The notes under the pieces: model-generated
Databases searched by the model: none
What the model was told of the DNA's origin: nothing
The model's input: only the letters and a program-made list of their open reading frames with translations
In this document: positions 41,636 to 52,946 of the stretch, piece after piece
Numbering within the stretch: position 1 is the stretch's first letter
How the letters are laid out: each line of letters starts with the position of its first letter
Program-made: the position numbers and the translations under genes
NCBI RefSeq assembly: GCF_040537815.1
Contig: NZ_JBEWSZ010000001.1
Coordinates: 124,001-188,000 of the forward strand
Direction of reading: 5' to 3'
Origin: Mesorhizobium shangrilense
GTDB taxonomy: Bacteria > Pseudomonadota > Alphaproteobacteria > Rhizobiales > Rhizobiaceae
Length of the DNA: 64,000 bases

Positions 41636-42377
41636 GCATGGCCGGCCGTTTGGAGACCGGACGGCTAAGCTGGCCGCCATAGCTGCGTTCGACCAGGGCG
41701 CCGAAGACGAGGCCGAGGGTCGTCCACAGCACGACGTGGATGCCGAGCGAGGCGACGCGGAAGCGCCAGAGCAGGTCAGCCGAGAACTTTTCAGGCACTT
41801 CGTTGATGGGCGGCAGCGCGTACTGGACGAGGGCGATGAAGATGATGAACGCCGCACCGGCGATGATCGTCGCGTTCCAGGCGCCATACTGCGCCCACAG
41901 CCGCCGCGCCAGCGCCACGGCGGCGATCAGCGCCGCGATGGAAACCATCAGCATGACGAAGTACAGTTCCGTGCGCGCGCCGATCGTATCGCCGTTGCCG
42001 ACCGAGGGCGGATTGGCCGGATATTTGATGTAGGGCACCAGGACGATGGCGACGAAGCCGGCCAGCGCCAGGAGGGCGGCGGTGCCGCGCGGACCGAAAT
42101 TGCTGACGCGGCCATAGGTATAGGCAAACACCAGCGAGAACAGCCCGCCGACCGCCGCGCCATAGACCAGCACGCCGGTCAACAGGCCAAGGCCGGCCTG
42201 TGTCGAGCGGCTGACGATTTCGGGTTCAGGCGCTTCGCCTGCGGCCTGGGCGTTGGCCTCCTCGAAGGCGATGGCGCGGTCGACCTGCGGCTCGCCGTAG
42301 ATCCTGGCGAAGCCGAATGCGAGAATGCCGGCGAAGATGCCGACCAGCATCCCGCGAAGAAGAAGATTTCCAACCAT
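41631..42377 (-). CDS. cbtA: CbtA, cobalt transporter membrane subunit
   Basis: The 248-residue product from ATG 42377 begins MVGNLLLRGMLVGIFAGILA and has five or six membrane segments (e.g., TAALLALAGFVAIVLVPYIK; VMLMVSIAALIAAVALARR; ATIIAGAAFIIFIALVQYAL; LGIHVVLWTTLGLVFGALVE). CbtA works with CbtB as a predicted cobalt uptake system. It lies about 160 bp downstream of cbtB on the same strand, behind a cobalamin riboswitch. Confidence 0.95.
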   Translation of the reverse strand: MVGNLLLRGMLVGIFAGILAFGFARIYGEPQVDRAIAFEEANAQAAGEAPEPEIVSRSTQAGLGLLTGVLVYGAAVGGLFSLVFAYTYGRVSNFGPRGTAALLALAGFVAIVLVPYIKYPANPPSVGNGDTIGARTELYFVMLMVSIAALIAAVALARRLWAQYGAWNATIIAGAAFIIFIALVQYALPPINEVPEKFSADLLWRFRVASLGIHVVLWTTLGLVFGALVERSYGGQLSRPVSKRPAMR

Positions 42378-42538
42378 GACCGTTGTCCCCACGGCATGAT
42401 GCGCTGCCGGTTGGGCAGGGATCATGCGTTTGTTGCATGTTCATTGCATTGCAAGACCGTAACGCGTCCCTGAAGGACGCGCGGCCTAAAGCACTATGTC
42501 AATTGCCCGAAGCGCGGCGCGCTTCCGGGCGGAATGCA

Positions 42539-42748
42539 TCAGTGACAGGGGAAGCCAAGCAGGTGGCGGCCGTCATGCACGAACTCGTGCACACCCATGC
42601 CGGAGATCAGCGAGGTCGCGCCTTGCTCCGCGCCGATGAAATAGATCGCCAGCATCAGGAGAAGACCGCCGAAGATCGCCCACGGCAAAAGTTCTTTTAC
42701 AGGGATAGCAACCGGACCGTAGGCGGGTGCGAAAGTAGCGTTGGACAT
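42539..42748 (-). CDS. cbtB: CbtB, small cobalt transporter subunit
   Basis: The 69-residue product has one membrane helix (LLPWAIFGGLLLMLAIYFIG) and the CbtB hallmark HEFVHDGRHLLGFPCH at the C-terminus, with the His residues that should bind cobalt. The ribosome-binding site (GGAGAGG) is just upstream, and the riboswitch at 42794-42880 immediately precedes it, so vitamin B12 should repress it. Confidence 0.95.
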   Translation of the reverse strand: MSNATFAPAYGPVAIPVKELLPWAIFGGLLLMLAIYFIGAEQGATSLISGMGVHEFVHDGRHLLGFPCH

Positions 42749-42793
42749 ATGGACCTCTCCTGGGATGCTGCGTCCCGTTCCTCAAACTTCAGC

Positions 42794-42880
42794 TACGGGA
42801 GAAGGCCTGACTTTCAGCAACAACATTGCCGATCACAGTGGCGCGACCGTGCCGGATTTACACCGGCTTCCAAACCCGTA
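42794..42880 (-). promoter_or_regulatory. compact cobalamin riboswitch upstream of cbtB
   Basis: On the minus strand the core reads GAAGCCGGTGTAAATCCGGC then ACGGTCGCGCCACTGTGA and later GAAAGTCAGGCC, matching the conserved cobalamin aptamer parts. A closing stem TACGGG / CCCGTA frames the 87-nt element. High cobalamin should turn off cbtB-cbtA. Confidence 0.92.
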
Positions 42881-43019
42881 TCGTTGAAGACCATATCCAC
42901 CGGATCGATAGCCGTCAACGAATTGTGGGTGGTGGCGGTATGCCAGTTTGAAATTAGACGCGCGCTACTCGGATCCGGCACGATTCTTATATGCTTGACG
43001 CAAAGCACGGAGCATTGGC

Positions 43020-43217
43020 GTGGCAGACGAAGGCGACCTGAACCGGAATAACCAGCGCTTGCTGCGCAAAACTGAATTCAAGGGCACGGACCATCTTCAG
43101 TATATCTGGGCCGTCCAGTGTGAACGGGAAGCCTGCGGACACGTCTATGGTGCCAATGGCTCGGACTTCCATCATCGCCGTTGCCCGAAGTGCGACGGTG
43201 GGGCGCCGGGAATATAG
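43020..43217 (+). CDS. small zinc-ribbon-like protein, 65 aa
   Basis: A GTG start with GGAG upstream gives ADEGDLNRNNQRLLRKTEF ... YIWAVQCEREACGHVYGANG and RRCPKCDGG. The four Cys (C-x4-C ... C-x2-C) plus HH suggest a zinc ribbon. Similar small proteins are common in rhizobia. It is divergent from cbtB and upstream of the histidine-phosphatase-like gene. Confidence 0.7.
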   Translation: MADEGDLNRNNQRLLRKTEFKGTDHLQYIWAVQCEREACGHVYGANGSDFHHRRCPKCDGGAPGI

Positions 43218-43288
43218 TATGTCAACGAAACTAGAGGTCCGGGCGTACCTGCGGAATCCTGCGCTCGGTGAATGAAATAGGCAGTCTC

Positions 43289-43861
43289 ATGCTCGTACGC
43301 CTCACCATGATCCGCAGCGGGGCAACGCTGGCGACGCGCAAGGGGGCGTTCGCGCTCGACGAGGCGCTGGAGCCGCGCGCGCATGGGCTGGCGGCGGCGG
43401 TTGGGGCGGGATTGCGCCGTGCTAACCGGGTGCTGACGAGCCCGATGCTGCGAGCCCGGCAGACCGCCGAGGCGATGGCGCTGCAGGCTTCCGTCGAGCC
43501 TCTTCTGATGGATCAGGACCATGGACGTTGGGCAGGCAAGAGTCTTGAAGAGGTTCACGGGGACGACCCTGAGGGCATCGCGGCCTGGCTTGGCGACCCC
43601 GATGCTGCCCCGCATGACGGCGAATCGCTGGCCGATGTGTCGCGCCGGGTTTCGGCCTTCATGGACGGGCTGATGGCGGAGCATGGCCATACGATCGCGG
43701 TGACGCATGCCAGCGTCATCCGCGCGGCAATAGTCCATGTCCTCGGCGCGCCGCTTTCCGCCTGCCGCAGGATCGATATCGAGCCGCTGGGCGTCACCGA
43801 ATTCTCCAGCGACGGACGCCGCTGGATGCTGCGGGTCACCAGGCCGGAGAAGGCCGATTGA
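43289..43861 (+). CDS. histidine-phosphatase-fold protein with RSG instead of RHG
   Basis: The 190-residue product (MLVRLTMIRSGATLATRKGA) has the phosphoglycerate-mutase-like layout: TSPMLRARQTAEAM, then DHGRWAGKSLEEVHGDDPEG and the second His in VTHASVIRAAIVHVL. The first motif, which carries the phosphorylated His (RHG), reads RSG, so normal phosphatase chemistry should not be possible. Its position next to cbtAB and metH recalls CobC-like proteins of cobalamin synthesis. The chosen start leaves the usual number of residues before the motif; a GTG at 43268 is possible. Confidence 0.8.
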   Translation: MLVRLTMIRSGATLATRKGAFALDEALEPRAHGLAAAVGAGLRRANRVLTSPMLRARQTAEAMALQASVEPLLMDQDHGRWAGKSLEEVHGDDPEGIAAWLGDPDAAPHDGESLADVSRRVSAFMDGLMAEHGHTIAVTHASVIRAAIVHVLGAPLSACRRIDIEPLGVTEFSSDGRRWMLRVTRPEKAD

Positions 43862-43922
43862 GCGGACGACAACCAACGCCTTGGAAAGCGGCGTGACAAA
43901 CAACGCTTGAAGGCGTATGTTG

Positions 43923-43942
43923 ACATAAAGATGTCTTTATGT
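43923..43942. promoter_or_regulatory. 20-bp palindromic operator before metH
   Basis: ACATAAAGAT-GTCTTTATGT is palindromic apart from its central two bases and overlaps a TTGACA (43920-43925), 35 bp before the metH start. It resembles sites of regulators of methionine/S-adenosylhomocysteine metabolism such as SahR in Proteobacteria; that identity is inference. Confidence 0.65.
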
Positions 43943-43976
43943 GACTTGGGTTAAGCTGTCGCCCCAAGGATAAAAA

Positions 43977-47786
<3,810 letters not shown>

Positions 47787-47967
47787 AGCCCGTCGGCGGG
47801 TCGCGCTGTCGTCACGCGAGACGATTCCTGGTCACAACCGACCTGGAAAGGGCAGTAACCACCCCTCTCCACTTCATACATATGGCGCACAAGGGACTTG
47901 CTTCAAGACCCGGCTCCTGCCGTAAAACCGCCCGCCTAAGCGAGGCCACGGAAACGGGAGTCACCAA

Positions 47968-48104
47968 ATGCTGTTGTTGTTGCCGACGGGATCGCGCGGA
48001 GACCTCGAACCGCTGCTGGAATTCGTGCAGCCGCCGCCGGGATCCGGCACAGTGGTTCGACCTTGTGTCGGGGTACCGCCGGCGCCGAAAGGGGTGTCGC
48101 GATG
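47968..48104 (+). pseudogene. remnant of a glycosyltransferase N-terminus
   Basis: This 45-codon frame begins MLLLLPTGSRGDLEPLLEF, which matches the opening of GT1/UGT-type glycosyltransferases ('LLLP.GSRGDVEP'). It then breaks off into unrelated residues and stops, overlapping the next start by ATGA. It is most likely a deletion remnant that now acts as an upstream leader frame. Confidence 0.5.
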
Positions 48105-49637
48105 ACCGGCCGTCGCGCCGCAATGGCCGGCCATGCGGTAACTATCGCCGGCGGCGGTCCCACCGGGCTGATGTTGGCGGGCGAACTGGCGCTGGCGGGC
48201 GTCGACGTTGCCATTGTCGAGCGGCGCGCCAGCCAGGAGCTCGCCGGCTCGCGCGCGGGCGGCCTGCACTCACGCACCATCGAGATCCTTGATCAGCGCG
48301 GGATCGCCGACCGGTTCCTCTCGGAGGGGCAGAAGGCTCAGGTCGGGATGTTCGCCGGAATCCAGTTGGACATCAGCGACTTTCCCACCCGGCACGATTA
48401 CGGGCTCGGGCTGCGCCAGAACCACATCGAGCGCATCCTGGCCGGTTGGGTCGACGAACTGGCGGTGCCCATTTATCGCGGCACCGAGGTGACGGGCTTC
48501 GCGCAGGACGATGCCGGCGTCGATGTCCAACTGTCCGATGGCCGATCGCTGCGGGCGAATTATCTCGTCGGGTGCGACGGCGGACGCAGCTTGATCCGCA
48601 AGGCCGCCGGCATCGCGTTCCCGGGGTCGGATCCGACAATCAGCAATCTGATCGCCGAGGCCGAACTGGCCGAGGAGCCGCCAGAATGGGGAATCCGCCG
48701 CGACGCCCTCGGCATCCATGCTCTCGGTAGGGTGGAGTACACGATCCGCGACGGCAAGGTGGTTTACGCGGATGAGGGGCCGGTCGGCGTCCTGGTGACC
48801 GAACGGCATGTCGGCGCCACGACCGAACCCACGCTGAGAGATGTCAGTGAGACGCTCATCGCCGTGTACGGGACCGACTATGGGATTCATTCTCCGACCT
48901 GGATCTCCCGGTTCACCGATACGACCCGGCAGGCCGAGACCTATCGCAAGGGGCGCGTGCTGATCGCCGGCGACGCCGCGCATGTACATCCCCCGGACGG
49001 CGGCCAGGGCCTGCAGACCGGTGTGCAGGATGCGATGAATCTGGGATGGAAGCTGGCCCAGGTGGTCAAGGGGACGTCCCCGGAAAGCCTGCTGGACACC
49101 TACCACGCCGAGCGCCACCCGGTCGCTGCCCGCGTGTTGCGCAACACGATGGCCTCGGTCACCCTTCGCCGTGAGGACGACCGCACGAAGGCCCTGCGCG
49201 ACACGATGACCGAGCTCCTGGGCATGGAGGAGCCGCGCAAGCATTTCGCCGCGATGATGGCGGGTCTCGACATTCACTACGATCTCGGCGCAGGGCATCC
49301 GCTGCTCGGACGCCGCGTGCCCGACCTCGACATTGTCACCGCCGACGGCCCGCTGCGGGTCTTCACCCTGCTGCAGGGTGCCCGGCCAGTGCTGCTCAAT
49401 CTCGGTGAGCCTGGCGGCCTCGACATCGCGCCTTGGGCGGATCGGGTCCAGCAGATCGACGCCAGATATGCCGGCAAGTGGGAGCTTCCGGTCCTTGGCC
49501 CGGTCGCCGCCCCCGGCGCGGTGTTGATCAGGCCCGATGGATACGTGGCCTGGGTGGGAGACTCGACCCAGTTGGGACTCGCTGACGCGCTGACCACCTG
49601 GTTCGGACCACCCGTTGCGGGACATGGGCCTGGCTGA
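48102..49637 (+). CDS. FAD-dependent aromatic monooxygenase, rifampicin-monooxygenase-like
   Basis: The product of about 511 residues (start at 48102, or ATG 48123) has the FAD-binding GGGPTGLMLAGELALAG, the middle DG motif (LVGCDGGRSLIRKAAGIAF) and GRVLIAGDAAHVHPPDGGQG. The C-terminal thioredoxin-like domain (RVFTLLQGARPVLLNLGEPG) places it with class A phenolic hydroxylases such as rifampicin monooxygenases and polyketide hydroxylases. Such enzymes oxidise aromatic antibiotics or polyketides. The substrate here is unknown. It overlaps the short remnant frame upstream. Confidence 0.88.
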   Translation: MTGRRAAMAGHAVTIAGGGPTGLMLAGELALAGVDVAIVERRASQELAGSRAGGLHSRTIEILDQRGIADRFLSEGQKAQVGMFAGIQLDISDFPTRHDYGLGLRQNHIERILAGWVDELAVPIYRGTEVTGFAQDDAGVDVQLSDGRSLRANYLVGCDGGRSLIRKAAGIAFPGSDPTISNLIAEAELAEEPPEWGIRRDALGIHALGRVEYTIRDGKVVYADEGPVGVLVTERHVGATTEPTLRDVSETLIAVYGTDYGIHSPTWISRFTDTTRQAETYRKGRVLIAGDAAHVHPPDGGQGLQTGVQDAMNLGWKLAQVVKGTSPESLLDTYHAERHPVAARVLRNTMASVTLRREDDRTKALRDTMTELLGMEEPRKHFAAMMAGLDIHYDLGAGHPLLGRRVPDLDIVTADGPLRVFTLLQGARPVLLNLGEPGGLDIAPWADRVQQIDARYAGKWELPVLGPVAAPGAVLIRPDGYVAWVGDSTQLGLADALTTWFGPPVAGHGPG

Positions 49638-49752
49638 TCCGCGAGAGCAGGCGACCGGCCCATGCCAGGGGCGATCGCGAAGGCCGTGGCTCGCATCGAT
49701 CAGCCGTCGTGGTCGTCGCATCCCACCTGTTCATTTTCGGCTCAAGCGGCGG

Positions 49753-50529
49753 TCAAGGACGCGGCGCCGAGGCCAGTTCGTCGGGCCGCAGTGTCAGCAC
49801 CGACACGCCGGACGCCGTGACGGCAACGGTGTGCTCGAACTGCGCGGACAGCGAGCCGTCTCGCGTCACGACAGTCCAGCCGTCAGCCTCGGTTCTCACA
49901 CTGCGTCGGCCTCGATTGAGCATCGGCTCGATCGTGAAGACCATGCCCTCGCGCAGGGCGAGGCCGGTTCCCGGCTTGCCGAAGTGCAGGATCTGCGGCT
50001 CCTCATGCATCTCCCGGCCGATGCCGTGACCGCAGAATTCGTGCACCACGGAATAGCCGTTACGCCTGGCATGCCGTTCGATCGCCCAGCCGATGTCTCC
50101 CAGCCGCGCGCCCGGGCGAACCGCCCGGATGCCCATCCACATGGCTTCGTAGGTGGTCTGCACCAGCCTCCTGGCGGCTGGATTGACCGCGCCAACGAGA
50201 TACGTCTTGCTGGAATCCGCGATATAGCCGTTCTTCTCGAGCGTGATGTCGAAATTGACGATGTCGCCGTCCCGAAGCACGTTCGATTGCGACGGAACGC
50301 CGTGGCAGACCACATCGTTCACCGAGGAATTCAACACAAAACCATAGCCATATTGGCCCTTGCTCGCGGGTCGGGCCTGAAGATCACGGACGATGAACTG
50401 CTCGACCATCTCATTGACCTGAAGTGTCGATATGCCAGCGAGCACGGTTCGATCCAGCAGCCCGAACACGGACGCCAGCAGCCGGCCGGATTCGGCCAGC
50501 AACGCCAGTTCCTGAGGCTGCTTCGTCAT
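49753..50529 (-). CDS. map: type I methionine aminopeptidase (accessory copy)
   Basis: The 258-residue product has the five metal ligands in order: Asp in DGDIVNFDITL, Asp in IADSSKTY, His in EFCGHGIGREMHEEP, Glu in VFTIEPML, Glu in SAQFEHTVAV, plus the substrate His in VVCHGVPS. It lacks the N-terminal extension of some Maps. Its start overlaps the stop of a ParD-like gene (ATGA), which makes it unlike a housekeeping map. Confidence 0.93.
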   Translation of the reverse strand: MTKQPQELALLAESGRLLASVFGLLDRTVLAGISTLQVNEMVEQFIVRDLQARPASKGQYGYGFVLNSSVNDVVCHGVPSQSNVLRDGDIVNFDITLEKNGYIADSSKTYLVGAVNPAARRLVQTTYEAMWMGIRAVRPGARLGDIGWAIERHARRNGYSVVHEFCGHGIGREMHEEPQILHFGKPGTGLALREGMVFTIEPMLNRGRRSVRTEADGWTVVTRDGSLSAQFEHTVAVTASGVSVLTLRPDELASAPRP

Positions 50530-50732
50530 GCTTCGGCCAGTGATGGAGCCGAAACGCCCGCGTCACCAAGCTCCCGCTTGATGATCTCGGTGAAACTGAG
50601 CGTCGGATTGGTCTCGCACAGCATACCGACCTTGATCCAGTAGGTGGCCTGCGCATTGATCGAACGATACGACACCTTGCTCACCCTGCGCAGCAGGTCA
50701 TGCAGATCATCATCTATGTTCACAATGCCCAT
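50526..50732 (-). CDS. ParD-like antitoxin-family protein
   Basis: The 68-residue product starting MGIVNIDDDLHDLLRRVSKV has the short ribbon-helix-helix-like pattern of the ParD-like family (YRSINAQATYWIKVGMLCET ... SFTEIIKRELG). It overlaps the map start by 4 bp, taking the place in which a toxin gene normally follows. A 17-bp palindrome just upstream could be its own operator. Confidence 0.8.
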   Translation of the reverse strand: MGIVNIDDDLHDLLRRVSKVSYRSINAQATYWIKVGMLCETNPTLSFTEIIKRELGDAGVSAPSLAEA

Positions 50733-50742
50733 CGGGATCTCC

Positions 50743-50759
50743 ATATACGATTCGTATAT
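50743..50759. promoter_or_regulatory. palindromic site before the ParD-like gene
   Basis: ATATACGA-T-TCGTATAT is a perfect inverted repeat of 8-bp arms, 11 bp upstream of the ParD-like start; AACGTATATAGG follows. Placement and shape fit autoregulation by a ribbon-helix-helix protein. Confidence 0.65.
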
Positions 50760-50992
50760 TAAACGTATATAGGTTGTATGCAGGAAAGCCAAGGGGGCGG
50801 TCGAGCGCGTTGACCATGGATATGGTCTTCAAGCTCAACAAGGAATGGCACATTCCAGCGGAAGTCCTTGTGCGGCCTTATCATCTTGCAAAAGACAGGG
50901 AGCGCAAGCGCGCCTAAGGCGTCTTTGCAGTTCTTCCCCCCTGTCGTCTTTTGCTCCCGGCGGTGTCGCTTTCCTATGGACGGCAGGCGGGC

Positions 50993-51084
50993 AAGGTGCC
51001 TTCGGCCGACTCGGCCGGAGGGATAATTGGGAAGCCGGTCAGATTCCGGCGCCGCCCCCGCAACCGTAGCGAAGCTCAGGTCCC
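50993..51084 (+). promoter_or_regulatory. truncated cobalamin riboswitch copy, without downstream gene
   Basis: The plus strand reads CAAGGTGCCTTCGGCCGACT ... GGGATAATTGGGAAGCCGGT ... CCGGCGCCGCCCCCGCAACC, the 5' half of the aptamer seen at 52319. It ends before the GCCACTG and B12-box parts, and the next gene points the other way. The similarity to the full copy starts upstream, at about 50938. Confidence 0.85.
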
Positions 51085-51090
51085 GACAGG

Positions 51091-51495
51091 CTATTGCATG
51101 GCGGCGGGGTTCATCCACAGCAACTCCCAGACGTTGCCGTCGGGGTCTTCGATGTGGCGGTTGAACATGAAACCGAGATCCTGCGCAGGGTTGGGATCTG
51201 CCCGGCCGCCTGCCGCCACGCCCTTGTCGATTACGGCATTGACCTCGTCCTTGCTGCCGAGGGTGAGCGCGATCAGCATCTGGCTGTCACGCTTGGGGTC
51301 GCCGATCTGCCGCGCTGTGAACTGGCTGTAGTGCTGGTGCGTTAGCAACATGACCCCGATCGCGTCGGAGAACATGATCGAGCTGGCCTGGTCGCTCGAG
51401 AACTGCGGATTCAGCGTGCCCCCGATCGCGAGATAAAAGTTGGTCGCTGCCTGCAGATCGCGCACCGGCAGATTAAGGAAGATCATCTTGGTCAT
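51091..51495 (-). CDS. VOC-family (glyoxalase/bleomycin-resistance-like) protein
   Basis: The 134-residue product starts MTKMIFLNLPVRDLQAATNF and ends FNRHIEDPDGNVWELLWM, both classic VOC motifs (beta-alpha-beta-beta-beta units with a metal Glu near the end). It is divergent from the TetR gene at 51599, with a palindromic region between. Confidence 0.92.
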   Translation of the reverse strand: MTKMIFLNLPVRDLQAATNFYLAIGGTLNPQFSSDQASSIMFSDAIGVMLLTHQHYSQFTARQIGDPKRDSQMLIALTLGSKDEVNAVIDKGVAAGGRADPNPAQDLGFMFNRHIEDPDGNVWELLWMNPAAMQ

Positions 51496-51522
51496 CGGTC
51501 CAAAGCCTTGCTTTCGTTGACA

Positions 51523-51576
51523 GGTACTAGTCAGTCCAGTACCGTTTTCATGGCTATCATGCGGGAACGGTACCGT
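51523..51576. promoter_or_regulatory. two palindromes between VOC and TetR genes
   Basis: GGTACT-N9-AGTACC (51523-51543) and ACGGTACCGT (51567-51576) lie in the divergent promoter region. They are likely operators for the adjacent TetR regulator. Confidence 0.6.
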
Positions 51577-51598
51577 CTAGTACTGGTTAAGGAGCGCC

Positions 51599-52231
51599 AT
51601 GAAAATCGACGGTGAGACGAGATCAGCACGCAAGGATCGTGAAATCATCCAGGCGGCCACGGTGGCGTTCATCAGCAAGGGTTATGATGGAACCAGCATG
51701 GAGGAAATCGCCACCAGGGCAGGGGCCTCCAAGCAGACCGTCTACAAGCATTTCACGGACAAGGAGACGCTTTTCGGCGAGGTCGTTCTGGCGACCGCTA
51801 CCCAGGCCAACGATGTCATCGAGTCCGTGACGACGCTGCTTTCCGAGGCGAAATTCATGGAGGGTGGCCTGCAGCAGCTTGCCCGATGTTTGATAGCGAT
51901 GCTCATGGATGAAGAGTTGTTGAAGCTGCGACGCCTGATCATCGCCAACGCGGATCGAATGCCGCAGCTTGGCCGCAGTTGGTACGAAAAAGGTTTTGAG
52001 CGCATGCTCGCCTCAATGGCGTCTTGCTTTCAAAAGCTCACCAGTCGAGGCCTGATGAAAACCAATGACCCCCATCTGGCAGCCAGTCATTTTTTTGGAA
52101 TGCTTCTCTGGATCCCCATGAACGAAGCCATGTTCACGGGAAGCAACCCACGCTCGAAGGCCGAGCTTGAACGGCACGCCGATGCCTCGGTAGAGGCGTT
52201 TCTTGTCGCCTATGGGGTGCCGTCGAAATAG
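51599..52231 (+). CDS. TetR-family regulator
   Basis: The 210-residue product has the helix-turn-helix IIQAATVAFISKGYDGTSM ... ATRAGASKQTVYKHFTDKET and a C-terminal ligand domain of the AcrR/TetR_C_33-like kind. It is divergent from the VOC gene and probably represses it and itself. The pair lies between two copies of a riboswitch sequence. Confidence 0.92.
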   Translation: MKIDGETRSARKDREIIQAATVAFISKGYDGTSMEEIATRAGASKQTVYKHFTDKETLFGEVVLATATQANDVIESVTTLLSEAKFMEGGLQQLARCLIAMLMDEELLKLRRLIIANADRMPQLGRSWYEKGFERMLASMASCFQKLTSRGLMKTNDPHLAASHFFGMLLWIPMNEAMFTGSNPRSKAELERHADASVEAFLVAYGVPSK

Positions 52232-52318
52232 TGGCGCCCTTCACCCTGTCGTCTTTTGCTCCGGGCGGTGTCGCTTTCATGTAGACGGCGGCCGGGCATC
52301 GATGTTTAGATCACCGCG

Positions 52319-52500
52319 TTCAAGGTGCCCTTCGGCCGACTCGGCTGGAGGGATAATTGGGAAGCCGGTTCAATTCCGGCGCTGCCCCCGCAACGGTAGC
52401 GAAGCTTAGGTTCCGACGACAAGCCACTGGGCAACACGCCTGGGAAGGTGTCGGAACCGGTCCGCAAGGACAGCTTCGGAGCCCGGAAACCAGCCTCGAT
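52319..52500 (+). promoter_or_regulatory. cobalamin riboswitch of the homocysteine methyltransferase operon
   Basis: All aptamer parts are in order: GGGAAGCCGGTTCAATTCCG, CTGCCCCCGCAACGGTA, AAGCCACTGGG, CCTGGGAAGG, and the B12 box GGAGCCCGGAAACCAGCCT at 52478-52496. The first gene starts 128 bp later. Cobalamin should lower expression. Confidence 0.95.
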
Positions 52501-52627
52501 CACATGAAACTCGACTGATCGCGGTGGGCGGTCAAGAGGCTAAGTGATGCGGGCCGGTAGCGTGACCGATGGTGCCCGTGGCTTTCCTCCATCACCACCA
52601 GGTTCAGTCCTCAACCGCAGGACGAAC

Positions 52628-52933
52628 ATGGATTCACACAACGAAATGCCCAAGCTTATCCCTGGCCGACCGGAAGGATCCGGCCCGCCCGAGCCGCGCC
52701 CGCTCGACGCGGCGACGATGCGTGCCATCTCGCCGCTGCCGCCGCCCGAGGAGGTGTTTATCGACTGGCTGATGTCGGTGCCGCATGGCGCCGACCTGGA
52801 GGTCGCGGCACGACGCAAGATCGCGCTGATCGACCGCCGCGGCTCGCTGCATCCCGACGTTTTCCGGCTGCGCACCTTGCTGGCCGTCATCGCCGGAACC
52901 GGCGTCTGGCCGAAACATATCCGCAATGTCTGA
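52628..52933 (+). CDS. hypothetical 101-aa protein, first gene behind the riboswitch
   Basis: The product starts MDSHNEMPKLIPGRPEGSGP, has a Pro-rich head, then LPPPEEVFIDWLMSVPHGAD and ARRKIALIDRRGSLHPDVFRL. It ends 13 bp before the methyltransferase start, so it is in the same operon. I do not know the family; an accessory role to the methyltransferase is an inference from linkage. Confidence 0.75.
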   Translation: MDSHNEMPKLIPGRPEGSGPPEPRPLDAATMRAISPLPPPEEVFIDWLMSVPHGADLEVAARRKIALIDRRGSLHPDVFRLRTLLAVIAGTGVWPKHIRNV

Positions 52934-52946
52934 AGGAGGATTTTCC

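Noticed and set aside
50816..50917. 33-codon plus-strand frame starting MDMVFKLNKEWHIPAEV
   Set aside because: Composition looks protein-like, but no ribosome-binding site is at a suitable distance and no family is recognisable; it may be the end of a lost gene.
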